Origin: Phytophthora quininea
Lineage: Eukaryota > Oomycota > Peronosporomycetes > Peronosporales > Peronosporaceae
Reading direction: 5' to 3'
Length of the DNA: 64,000 nt
NCBI GenBank assembly: GCA_011947345.1
Contig: JAAVTG010000755.1
Location: 62,001 to 126,000 of the forward strand
Shown one piece after another: positions 43,073-53,519 of this stretch. The position numbers were made by a program, and so were the translations under genes. The notes under the pieces are model-generated. The model was not told where the DNA came from, made no database searches, and saw only the letters and a program-made list of their open reading frames with translations. The first letter of the stretch is position 1; every line of letters begins with the position of its first letter.

Positions 43073-44829
43073 CCGACCCGCCTTGCTTATAGCCGACAAG
43101 TATAATCTTGAAGTGAGTGTTTTTGCACTCGAACACAAAAAAGACACAGTCAACAGCAAAGGAAGCAAGTTTATTCAAAATCGTCATCCGAGTCCAGCTC
43201 ATTGTCGTCGGCGACACCCAGTTCCTGCAGGCGCTCCACCACCTCGCTTGCCTCTCTATCTATATCCGAGACGTAGATTTCTGCCTTTTGTAGCCGGACG
43301 CTATAATAGCTGAGCTTAAAAGGTTCCACGAGCGCCAGATCCATCTCGCAATATCAGAGCGAGATGGAGGCCTCAGGCGGAATTTCACGCCCTGCTCCCG
43401 CTGGCGGAGCTGACGACGCAGCTCACCCACCCAGAACAGACGCATACGGTCCTTAAAGGGCCGATTCCAGGCCACATCTGCCGGCTGGCAAACCGAAGTA
43501 GCATTAGGGGGACTTTCAGTAGCACTACGTTGATGCTGCGAGCGTAGGTGACCACGTCGGGAGTCCAATGCCCCGAAAAATCGTCCCATAGCAACAGCAC
43601 AGGTTTCTCGGGAATTGGCGCTCAGCAAAATGAAAACGTAAAAACGCAATTGACAAAAATCTGTTCCACCACGCTAGAAAACACGATTTCAGTTAGATAA
43701 ATCATAAGCCATTTGTACCGCATTATTGTTTTACCTTTTGCATTTCCGTAGATCAGCAGGCCAGTCTCTTTTTGCATGCTCTCGATCTCCTTCCAAACAA
43801 TCTTGCCGAAACCGTTGCGCAGACTGATGTTGCTGGCCGCAGTAGCTGGGTTGTCAGACGGTTTCGACTTGAATACAACGAATGGCGTGTATTTGTTGCC
43901 CTCAGAGTCGCCGAGGAGCATCGCTGTAGCTCTCTCTTTACTCTTTCCACCGCAGCGCACCCAAACTGTTTTCTCGCCACTAGCATTTATTGTTTTCTTG
44001 GGCAGATATTCAAAAATACCGCTAGACACAAACAACATGTTATTAGTTCTGGCTTTACAATAGAATATCTTATTACCTTGGTTTACCTGTTTGATCCGCA
44101 TTGTAGACTGTGGACACGCCGAGTTCTCGCATAGTTGCCTGTACAAGGCGAGCAAAATCGGCTCGGATCTTGTCGAGTTCAGCCGGCTGCGTCTGCCCTT
44201 GGCGCGTCCGACACCGCAGTGACAGCCTATTGTCTTCCTTGAAGCGAGTGCACCACGACCACGATGCTTGGAACCCTACAGCGCCCTCTTCGCGCCCTAT
44301 TTCTAAGGCCTGCAGCCTCAGCATTAGGTTCGAGACAGGTACACCCTCCTCACGCAGCTCGTTGATCCAAGCGACCAATCGGAGCTCGGCGTCAGCCGAC
44401 AGCGCGCGGGTGTGGCTCGGAGGACGAATCTTCTTGAGCTGTGAGCCTCTTCCTGTGCTGCATGCACGTTCAAGCTCTTCTTCCTTCTGACGCCATTCTA
44501 GGATAAGCTTTCTTCTACTGTCGTACGCGTGTACAGCTAGATCGCTGAAAAAGAGGTTAATAGTGGCACGAATGTCATCGTAGCGCTGCAAGTGCTGGAC
44601 GATTTCCAGCTTCTCAGCAGCGGTGTAGGAGTTGCGCTTGGCCATTGCGCTTGGCCGGCGTGAAGCTGAAATGGCTCTAGCTGGCTTCAGGAAATAACAA
44701 TGAATGGCTGAGATTGCTGACTGTCCGTTACAAGAGGAGTCACCCTTACCCTACTATCAAAGATCTCTGATTGGCTATATGTGACCTGTCCGTTACAAGC
44801 AGGTGTCGGCTATAAGCAAGGTGGGTCGG
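43073..44829 (-). mobile_element. Pogo-like (Tc1/mariner superfamily) DNA transposon A
   Basis: 1,757 bp bounded by 26-bp terminal inverted repeats, CCGACCC(G/A)CCTTGCTTATAG and on to CCGACA, at 43,073-43,098 and 44,804-44,829, flanked by TA on both sides (43,071-72 and 44,830-31), the superfamily's target duplication. Subterminal copies of TGTCCGTTACAAG occur near the right end. The transposase runs on the minus strand. A near-identical element lies inverted at 53.5 kb. It ends 193 bp upstream of FYVE-START gene 2. Confidence 0.9.
43171..44645 (-). pseudogene. Pogo-like transposase, element A (broken)
   Basis: The start MAKRNSYTAAEKLEIVQHLQ is a CENP-B-like helix-turn-helix, followed by a second DNA-binding segment (WSWCTRFKEDNRLSLRCR). 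The catalytic core is spread over three exons: first Asp in VYNADQTGK, a 55-bp intron (GTAATA..CTAG), SGIFEYLPKKT and VWVRCGGKSKERATAMLLGD, a second intron (GTAAAA..TCTAG), second Asp in LLLWDDFSGHW, third in QPADVAWN. The C-terminus is acidic (DSDDDFE), as usual for pogo. One base is missing in ERPIPEKP (a C run) and one in KVPPNATSV (a C run); both are also missing in element B. A private deletion lies in the A run near 43,290 before KKAEIYVSD. As written it cannot make an active enzyme. Confidence 0.75.
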
Positions 44830-45022
44830 TAGCTCCACCCTCTTCGTCCACCCGCTCTCGGCGTGGCCACTTCCGCTCTTGCCGAGTCGTGCCATTGTCC
44901 AGTGTCGCGTTCGTGTTGCCGCCAAATCCAAGGGGACGCCGGCAGAACCCCGCGATCGAACGACCCACTGCAGCTACTTTCATCTCATCTTGCTGCTCAC
45001 TTTTGGATTCTCTGCGCCCGCC
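44830..45022. other. Promoter region of FYVE-START 2, bordered by transposon A
   Basis: Only 193 bp separate the transposon end from ATG 45023, so the element supplies or has displaced the upstream promoter sequence. CTTTCATCTCATCTTGC (about 44,979-44,995) is a weak initiator candidate. Confidence 0.4.
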
Positions 45023-47033
45023 ATGCCGCGTAGATCGTCACCTTCGCTGCCGCGCACGGCGTCCACCGCTTCGATCTCGTCAACGTAAGTGCCCCACCAA
45101 CTTTCTGAAGTTTGTAACGGTCCAACACTGAGCTATGGCATTCGTATTGCAGACCGCGAGGACGCAAGCTGCAGTTCCCGCTGCCTGATGACTATTTCCC
45201 CGCGGTGAGCTTGTCGTTGGCTCAGATGCAGCAGTACGAGACACAGGTAGAAGAACTCGCGGACAAGGCCGTGGAGGCCTGCAACGACCACGAGGCTCGC
45301 GTCGCCGGCTTTGGACTGGAAGACCGGCACTGGACTGAGGTCGCGCATGACACCGACATCTCGATGGAGAGGCGCAAGCAGCTCGACCTCACCATCCTGC
45401 GTGCGTTTGGGACGATCACGGGCGACTACCGCCGCTTCGTCGACTTCTTCTCGTCCGAGACGTCCGAGCAGCTCTTTGCGTGGAACCAGTTCTTCTACGG
45501 CTGCGCGGTGGACGCCGTCGTGCTGTGCAATTTGGACTTGGACGCCGAAAAGCAGGCAACGCTCGGCATTAAGTGGACCTGCATGCAGCCCTCGGTCCTC
45601 ACACGCAAGCGCGACGAGTGCTTCCTCGAGTACATCGTCTTCCGGAAGGACCGCCAGGACCGCGACGTGGCCGTGATCGTGCACTCCCCATCGAAATCCC
45701 AGAATGCCCTCCGCTTCCGAACGATATGAAGACCAAGCGCGAGAAGATTACGACTGTCACGGTCGTCCGAGCCGCCGACGAGTCCCCGACAGCGACGCAG
45801 GTCTTCATGATGAGCCAGAGCGACCACCGTGGACTTGTAGCCTCGACCAAGTACTGCAAAAAGCTGCTGCGCGCGCTAAAGGACGTATCGCTGTCTGCCG
45901 ACGCGAAGCGCATTGCTACTGCGATCAAAACGCCCGGGTTCTTGGAGCAGTCACGCGTTGGGGAACCTCAGAGTCTCGGAGACACCATCAAGCCGTGGGT
46001 ACCGTCAACCACCCGCCACCAATGCTCTAGCTGCTCGCGGCCCTTCCGTCCTGGCCACAGACGTCGTCACTGCTTTCTGTGCGGCGACGTGTTTTGCACC
46101 AAGTGCCTTGTGCGTCGAGCAGGCGTTCGACAGGAGAAGAGCGGCTTCAGTACATTCAGCACGATGGGCAACCAGCGGACGTTCCGCGTGATGCAGACGC
46201 TGTTCTGCAAGACGTGTGTGACCCGCTCCCGAGAGGAAGACACAGAGACGTTGAATCGACAGGGATCCCTGGCCTCCTCAAAGACATCTTCTGGGCGTCG
46301 TCGTTCATTGACGTCGTTGGATTCGTCCGCGCAGCCAAGAGAGTCTCGGTGCTCCTCGACAGCAACTTCACAAGCGCAGCCCAATCTCTCGGTCGATTCT
46401 ACGGACGCCCCTCGCCGCAGTGGAGCTTGGAGCGACGACGCCCGCGCGTCTTGGTGGTCCGAGAACGAATCCGACACGTGCAGCTGGAAGTCGGGCTCCA
46501 GCCGCTTCAGCACCATCTCACGCAACTACAGCGGCGCCCCCACCGTCCGGTCGTCGATGAGCTCTGAATACTCGCTGCCCGGCAGAAGCTCCTTCATCGC
46601 AGTGCAGGCCCTGCAGACACCGTCAGAGACTGGGTCAGACGACTTTCTAGGACGCTCCAGCATCCTGGAGGAGATCGACACCAAGGACATGATGCCCGAC
46701 TCGGAGCTCCAGAAGCTGCGAAGCCAGCAGCCGATTGCGGACGACGAGGACGACTATTTCAGCGTATTCCCACAGACGAGGGCCCGCTACACGTCGACAC
46801 CAGTGGCCCCGACGTATCTCCCACCGCGCCCCAGTGGCCGACGCACACGTAGTACCGACGAAGGTGACGGTTCCGAGACGGCCAAATCGCTGAACCAGTG
46901 CATCGCTGAGCAGAACGAGCTTCTGCAGCAAGTGCTGTCCGCCACCGGAGCCGCCTCGACTCGCGCCAAGGCCTCGTCGGTGAGCTACAACATTTATGAG
47001 GAAGACCACGACGACGGCGTGTACGAACTATAA
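45023..47033 (+). CDS. FYVE-START protein 2, two exons
   Basis: Exon 1 is 45,023-45,084 (MPRRSSPSLPRTASTASISS), intron 45,085-45,152 (GTAAGT..TTGCAG, 68 bp), exon 2 from 45,153 (PRGRKLQFPLPDDYFP). The START-like part shows FGTITGDYRRFVDFFSSETS, AWNQFFYGCAVDAVV and KWTCMQPSVLTRKRDECFLE. The frame changes near 45,687 (one C missing in a C run) into PIEIPECPPLPNDMKTKRE. The FYVE finger is CSSC, HRRRHCFLCGDVFCTKC, FCKTC; the second His of the PI3P motif is kept but the usual Arg after Cys is Phe. The tail has SWWSENES, EEIDTKDMMPDSELQ and NQCIAEQNELLQQVL. The two-exon structure matches gene 5, not genes 3 and 4. Confidence 0.8.
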
Positions 47034-47760
47034 GAGGCGACGGCCTCGATTGCTACCGCCGTCTAGTGGCGAGCTTCATACACTATTCACTTCCTTCGCC
47101 ATGGTAGCGATGCTAGCAAGACCCACTCGGTCCAGCCCGAGTACATATTCATTGAATTTAACTGCGAAGACGCAAATGAAAACCAACACTGACAAGTACT
47201 ACACTTCCTCACGAACAAGACGTCAATGTGACATCGTCTTGAGCCTCATTGCTAGCAATTTGAGTCATCGGCAGCAATGAAATAGCTTCCTGTTGCTGGT
47301 AGAGACACTTTGCTACAACGACGCTCGCTTGCAGCGTGAACACCAAGTGGATTTGCTAAGGACACTTTGCTTCAACGTTGGCATCGTGTGACCAACGGCG
47401 CTGCGGGCCAAGACGTGTGGTTCCAGAGGGTGGTGGCAGCCGCCGATCAGTGACGAAGGCTTTGCTCGTGAGGCACAAGGCCGACAAGCTGTGTAGCCTG
47501 GAGACACCGTCCGTGCTGGTGACAGTGATGCTGTTGCATGCGAGCGGCGGTGAGGGACGCCCGATCCGCCAAGATAGGGCCAGCCGCGTGCAGGAACCTT
47601 CACCTGGATCATGCCATCCGAACGAAGTTCGGGTGACCCCGCATTGCACAACTCGCCATGCTCGTGACGAGCTCCTCGACTGCAGAGTAAGGAGTTGCTG
47701 CGCTTGATATCGTATCCCAACCTAACCAGTTTGTCTGCATTGTTACTGTCAAGATCCGAC
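47034..47760. other. Intergenic between FYVE-START 2 and 3
   Basis: 727 bp with short open frames on both strands and no recognised domain. CTGCATTGTTACTGTC (about 47,731-47,746) is a possible initiator close to ATG 47761. Confidence 0.4.
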
Positions 47761-49248
47761 ATGCCTGCGAGGAAGGAGAACTCGTTCCCACTTCCCGACG
47801 ACTACTTCCCGACGGTGCAGTTGACGGCACTCCAGGTCGAGGAGCTGCGGAATCAGGCGCTGCTTGCGGTGAAGAATGCGCTGGCCGACTACAACTTGCA
47901 CGTCGCCATGGGCTCGGACCCGCACTACAGCAACGGCTGGAAGACATTGGGCAGGGCGGGAGACCTCATCGCGGTGAGGCAGAACGGGAACGAAGCGAGA
48001 TGCCAGTGCCGCATCTTCGGTCGCCTCCGCGGCGACTACCGCAACTTCCTCAACTTCTTCTACGCCGAGACGTCGTGCCAGCTTTTCGCCTGGAACCAGT
48101 TCATGTACGGCAACGCCGTCGACGCCGCCGTGCTGCGAAACATCGACACGAGCTTGTCGGACAAGCCGCACTTGTACCTCGGCATCAAGTGGACTTGCCT
48201 CCAGCCGTTTGCACTCGTCAAGAAGCGTGACACGTGCTTTCTCGAGTACATGGCGTTCACCAAGGACATCCGGGGCCGCGACGTCGGCGTGCGGGTGAAT
48301 CTGCCCATTTCAATACCAGAATGTCCGCCGCTGCCGGCCAAAATGAAGACGAAGCGCATGCAGATGCAGATCGTCTCGATCGTGAGGCCCACCGATGGCG
48401 ACCCGCACTCGACGGATCTCTTCCTCGTGAGCCAGAACGACTTCGCTGGGTTTGCCGTCCCCGGGTTCTACTTCAAACGGTTGATGGCCAAATTGAACGA
48501 CATGGCCATCTACGTCGACTCGAAGCTCATTGCGGTGCACGGCATGATGAAACGCTGTAGCTGGGTGGAGAAGAAGTCGCGCACGGAATGCCGCTTGTGC
48601 TCGCGAGATTTCTCGGCCACTCGTCGCCGCCAGCATTGTCGGCTTTGCGGCGAAGTGTTTTGCCGACAGTGCTTGATTTACCGCGGCGCTCGCGGCGGTG
48701 GAGTCGACGACAGCAAGAAAACTTTTGCCGTTGTGAAGACGAAATTCTGCCGTGTGTGCGTCGCCCGGGTCCGCGATCTGGACGCCAGTCTCCTTGCGCC
48801 GGGGTCGCATTGCAAGGTGAACGGCGACACAGCTTCGACGGTGAACGACTTTGCGGACACTGGGACATCCACGAAACCTGACGGTGAGCAAACGTCTATA
48901 GACTCGGAAGATGTTGGCGGTCGGTCTTCTTCAGGTTCTGAACTACTGGAAACGATTCGGTCGTCTGGCGATCGTGATGCTGTTGTAGATGACGACCGCG
49001 ACGAGCTGAGCGACCACCACAGCACGTCTGTAACCTCTGGGGGCGTCGACATGTCAAACTTAATGTCATCGTCGCAGATGATGCGGCGGATCAAGGCCGG
49101 AGTGAGCTTCGACTCGACCAAGCCATCGTCTCAACGATCGAATAAGTCGGAACCCAAGTCCAACAGAAGCATTGACCAGTGCATTGCTGAGCAAGAGGCG
49201 CTTTTGCAGCGCCTCATGCGCGCTGCCCACGACAGAGCACAATCCTGA
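47761..49248 (+). CDS. FYVE-START protein 3, intact
   Basis: 495 residues with no frame break, so the best reference for the cluster. Residues 1-20 read MPARKENSFPLPDDYFPTVQ; the START-like domain is about 20-255 (FGRLRGDYRNFLNFFYAETS, KWTCLQPFALVKKRDTCFLE, DVGVRVNLPISIPECPPLP). The FYVE finger is about 276-345: CRLC, RRRQHCRLCGEVFCRQC, FCRVC. The first His of the RRxHHCR phosphoinositide motif is Gln here, which may weaken PI3P binding. The C-terminal 140 residues are Ser/Asp-rich and end in SIDQCIAEQEALLQRLMRAA, the family's closing helix. The other two tail motifs of genes 1, 2 and 5 are missing or much changed. No intron. Confidence 0.9.
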   Translation: MPARKENSFPLPDDYFPTVQLTALQVEELRNQALLAVKNALADYNLHVAMGSDPHYSNGWKTLGRAGDLIAVRQNGNEARCQCRIFGRLRGDYRNFLNFFYAETSCQLFAWNQFMYGNAVDAAVLRNIDTSLSDKPHLYLGIKWTCLQPFALVKKRDTCFLEYMAFTKDIRGRDVGVRVNLPISIPECPPLPAKMKTKRMQMQIVSIVRPTDGDPHSTDLFLVSQNDFAGFAVPGFYFKRLMAKLNDMAIYVDSKLIAVHGMMKRCSWVEKKSRTECRLCSRDFSATRRRQHCRLCGEVFCRQCLIYRGARGGGVDDSKKTFAVVKTKFCRVCVARVRDLDASLLAPGSHCKVNGDTASTVNDFADTGTSTKPDGEQTSIDSEDVGGRSSSGSELLETIRSSGDRDAVVDDDRDELSDHHSTSVTSGGVDMSNLMSSSQMMRRIKAGVSFDSTKPSSQRSNKSEPKSNRSIDQCIAEQEALLQRLMRAAHDRAQS

Positions 49249-49867
49249 GGCGGGTGGTGGTTCGAGTTTGCAGCAGTCGATGGGAAATCACGGGTGAATA
49301 CTGTAATGTTTGCTGCTTGATCACAGAGCGGACGCTGTTGAATTGGATGGGATAGTCGCAGCGCACGTATAAGCTAGTCGTTTATCGTTGTCGCCAGCGG
49401 GCTGCTTGCCGGAAATGTTGCCGTAAATGAAAACATTTTTGATGTGGCGCAGGCGAAAATGATCGCTACAGTTTGTTGTCGGAGTCACGAGCTCGCCCGG
49501 AGCTCGTGTCAACGCACTCGTAGCCTCCGAAGTACATGTACCGTTGGTTGTCGGCAGTTCGTCGCGTTTTGCCGGTCGGTCCTGGCATTGCGATAGCCTT
49601 CAATCGATCAGGTATCCAAGTCGTTGAACGCGAGGTCAGCATCACGATGCCGGCCAACTTCACCGTCAAACGCTGCAAAATCGTGGCAAGGTATCTAACC
49701 CGCCGCAATGGAAATTCCATTATGGAATGCAAGTGTTGCTAGCATTCAGCGGTCTTTGACATTAAAGCGAAATCGAGTTACGCCGGGGACAATTTTCATA
49801 CTACGGCTGGTACATGTTCCACATGTTCACCCTGCAATCTCTGCGGGGAGTTGGTCTGCTATGTTGC
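49249..49867. other. Convergent intergenic between FYVE-START 3 and 4
   Basis: 619 bp, with an 88-codon minus-strand open frame (49,466-49,732) and no recognised domain. Nothing else is seen. Confidence 0.35.
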
Positions 49868-51772
49868 TTACTGCTCGAATGCGGGTGAGTTGCGTGCGTT
49901 CGGCGGATAGTACCCCGCAGATGAGTTCGCTGCCATCACCAAACGCTTCAGCAGCACTTCCTGTTCCGCTAGGCGCTGATCGATCGATACGTTCGGCCGA
50001 GCCGACGAAAACAAGGCCTGCTCGATAGTGTCCTCGCCGCCTAGCGGTGTCGAACTAAGAGGGGACGACACAATCTGTCGTGACGACTTGAGCGGCACAA
50101 TCTCCACGACATCGTCGTCCTCATCTTCGTCCAATTCCTCGATCCTGGGAGTTGAGTCGTGAGAAATCGAGTTTTCATCGTCGTCGTCTGCGTCCTCCTT
50201 GCTGCTATGAGTGGGCGAGGTCACGAGGTGAACGTTCTTGAAGTCCAGTGCCGCGAATGATTCTCGCATCGCGCGGAGTTCCTCCTCCTCGGCTTCGGCG
50301 ACAACCCCTTGGCGCCTGCCATCGTTCGGAGGTGCCGCAAGTCGATCATCATTGGCGCGACCGGCTCAGCATACTCGTTGTCGTCTTCTGAGGACACGCT
50401 CGTCTTGGTCTCCGACTGCACTTCGTGATCGATTACACTCGCAGCCTTTCCTTCTTGACGGCTCTTGCTTGGAATGCTGCACTGTTCGTCCTGCTCGTCC
50501 TCTCCACCGTCTGCAACCAGTTCCGGCACGGGGCCGAGCGAGCGGAATTAACTTCATCCGACGACAAGGACATTGCGGAGGACCCGGCAGTCTCCGTGAA
50601 GGTGCCTGCGTACTCATTGTCAAAGCTGCGGGTGCGCGATTTGTTCTGCGAGTGCGACAACCAACTCGTCGATTCCGCATCGGACGCACCTTCGTCCTGG
50701 CTGTCAATCGAGGTCACCGCACTGGCAGAGCGGCCGTCGACGCCGCGCACCTTCCCCATGCAGGCTTTGCAGAACATGGTCTTGACGATCTGGAAGGTGC
50801 GAGGAGTTACCGACGCGCTGTCGTCGAGCTGAGGTGCGTCGCGAATGGTCATGCAGCGGCGGCACGCGACCTCCCGCACAGCCGACAATGCTGTCGGCGG
50901 CGCGTTGTGGAGAATTTGCGCTTACAAACGCCACAGTGCGGACGCGACTTCTTCGGCGCCCAACTTCGTCGATCCAGCATGCCGTACATGGAGATTCGCT
51001 TCGAGTCGGCATACACCGCCATGGAGCTGAGCGTCGACATGAATTTCTTGTACCAAGCCGTCGAGTTGCTGGACGAGCTCTTGAACATGTCGAACTCGCA
51101 GGTCATGAAGAGCTGCGTGGCGTCGGCGTTGTCGTTCGTCGGGCGTACAATCGTCACCGTGTGCGAGTTCCGGCGCTTGGTTTTCAGCTTCTCCGGCAGC
51201 GGCGGACACTCCTCCAGCAGCAGTGGCAGCGTGACGCGAACGCCGACGTCGCGCCCCTGCAGGTCCTTGGTGTAGATGAGGTACTCTAAGAAGCACGAGT
51301 CCTGCTTTTTCGAGAGCGACGACGGCTGCAAGCAGACCCACTTCATGCCGAGATACATATGGGGCTTCTGCGATTCTTTCGTGTGGATATTGCAAAGCAC
51401 GGCGGCGTCCACGGCGTAGCCAAACATGAACTGGTTGACCGCAAAGAGCTGCTGCGCCGTGACCGAGTAGAAGAAGTCGATGAAGTTGTGGTAGGCTCCG
51501 TCGATGCGGCCAAAGATGCGCGAGTTCTCGACAGCCCGGGAAGGGTCCAGCTCTCGGATCGCTGTCAGGTGCTCCACGTTGCCCACCACGGTCCACCGCG
51601 AGCCGTAGTCGGGCTGGACGCCCATCGCCTCGTGCAGGTTGTACTCTGCCAGCGCGTTCTTCATGATGATCTCGACGCGCTGCTCGTAGCACTCGACCTC
51701 GGCCGGGGTGAGGTGCACCGGCGGGAAGTATCCGTCGGGCAGCGGGAGTTTGAGGTTGCTGGTGTTCGCCAT
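49868..51772 (-). CDS. FYVE-START protein 4 (opposite strand), three frame breaks
   Basis: The only cluster member on the minus strand. ATG 51772 gives MANTSNLKLPLPDGYFPPVH; no 5' intron is seen, as in gene 3. The START-like part is continuous (FGRIDGAYHNFIDFFYSVTA, KWVCLQPSSLSKKQDSCFLE, DVGVRVTLPLLLEECPPLP). The FYVE finger is CGVC, RRRQHCRLCG, then one G missing near 50,868 before EVACRRC, then FCKAC. Further frame changes near 50,530 (PELVADGGEDEQDEQ) and 50,260 (EEEELRAMRESFAALD) are needed to reach the closing motif SIDQRLAEQEVLLKRLVMAA and the stop at 49,868. Three breaks could mean a pseudogene, but composition and domain order are intact. Confidence 0.7.
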
Positions 51773-53519
51773 GACCGGCGTCGATCCGGGCTCCATCGTC
51801 GAACACTTGAGCGGGGACGCTCTTCCACTCGACGCTCCTTTTGCACTGTGAGGCACGCAGATCACAGGCTCCGGTCGGTGCCACGCTCGTGCCGGCCGCT
51901 GCATGGTTGTGGATTGGCCCGTCCAACGTATGCAATGCTGCAACACTGCTTGTCGTCGTTGTTGCAGTGCTTTCGGCCGGCGCCCTCGCCTGCGCCTTTC
52001 GCCACTCGGGCTGCTCTTTGCGCGACGGGGAAGGCAGACATCCGGTCGAATCGCGACGCGGAGATTGGGAGGCGTCAAGACTCGGCCAAGTGCGGCGCGA
52101 CGGCGGACTACCCGGTGAGCTTAGTCGCGCTCGCTGTCATCGGCCCGCCTCGGCAAGGACCGGACTCAACCGACTCGCGACACCAGTGCTCGTGCGTCAC
52201 TCATGAAAGATTACCTCCCCACCAACGCAGCGTTTGTGCCCGCAGGTGAAGCCTGGATTAGTGCCGATCGCGGCACTTGCTTGGCGTCGAGACTGCGCGG
52301 TGTCCCCAGTGCGGGCGACACCTCCAAGGACTGTCTCGGTTCATGGTGAACTCAACTCTACCAAGCCTCGGCCTCGCCGCGGTACCGGCACTCCACCGCC
52401 ACCGCCGACCATTTTCGGTGGAGGTGTTCATGGCCGATTTATCGCTGTTAAATAAAACGCGGCATTTGAAATCGGCCCCACGGCAACCATACGGCAGTGC
52501 AATGCCTCGGTGGCGGCGGCCATTTGGCTGTGGGCACGCTCTTCCTGGGGTGAGTGCCAGGTAGCGTCGGCAGCTGGTGCCATCTTCCTGAGCTTGAGTC
52601 GCCAAACGACCGCGGCGGACACACTCATCGCCCCGAGGCCTGAAAGGACGACGCCATCAGAAGCTGACAGGGACTTGGAGTCTTCGAGGCACGGGCGAGC
52701 TTCCCTCCGCTCGGCGTCCGCGCAGAAAAGACCAACTCCGGCCAGGAAACACTTTCATCGCGGCATCTTCTTCTTCGTCATCTTGACGGCCCCGTACCGC
52801 AATGGCGAGCTTCAGCAAAGCAGCAAGGGTGCCATCTACGAGCTCCGATACATCTTTTACGGGCGTAACGCGAGATACGTGGGCCACGTCGTGGCAGCGC
52901 GACGCCGCCACAAACTGCGGGGCAAACACGGTCCACCTCGGACTGTACGCTTGCTTATTTCAACGACCTGTACCGGCGTCGCATTGCTAGGGTCACTGCG
53001 GCCACAAATTCGTCGACCATCGATGGCCCTCTACAGCGCTGCACATGCGCCGAGAACGCCACGATAACCATGCCGTTATGACCTCGGGAAGTAATGACCG
53101 TCTCCGTTGATTGCGATTGCCAACAAAGCCTGAAAAGCGCTCCCATGCAACCCGCCGACGACATTACCATTGCCTCCAGCGCCAAGGGAAAGGTCGCCGC
53201 GAGCAGCTCCGGCGCAGAGGTAGAGGCACGCACGCATGCCGAAACGCTGGGCGGACGTGATCGAGCACTGGCGCCGACGCTGGCGCCCTTGGTGGCCCGG
53301 CCCACCATCATTTCGCGAGCGCTCGGCTCCGGCTACGCACGAGATACTCGCCCAAAGTTGTGGATCGCTGGTCAAAACGCGCACATCGCGTGCAAAATGT
53401 CCCCAGCTGGGCTGGTCCTCAACCGACTCTCGTCTGTAGCGGACCTTGGTGTGAAGTTTCACTGAAGGAGCAACCGCACTGCCGCTCCCGAGAGGGATCT
53501 CCTGTCCCCTGAGCCACTA
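51773..53519. other. Intergenic, about 1.75 kb, between FYVE-START 4 and transposon B
   Basis: This is the largest gap without a confident gene. Many GC-rich open frames occur on both strands (for example 52,510-53,067 plus, 185 codons; 53,094-53,465 plus, 123 codons), but I find no domain, signal peptide or paralogue in them. The stretch just above 51,772 is probably the 5' UTR and promoter of FYVE-START 4. The region ends at the TA site of transposon B. Confidence 0.4.

Noticed and set aside
52510..53465. Possible gene(s) in the 1.7-kb gap before transposon B
   Set aside because: Several overlapping frames on both strands with low-complexity translations; no frame can be followed across them by domain logic.
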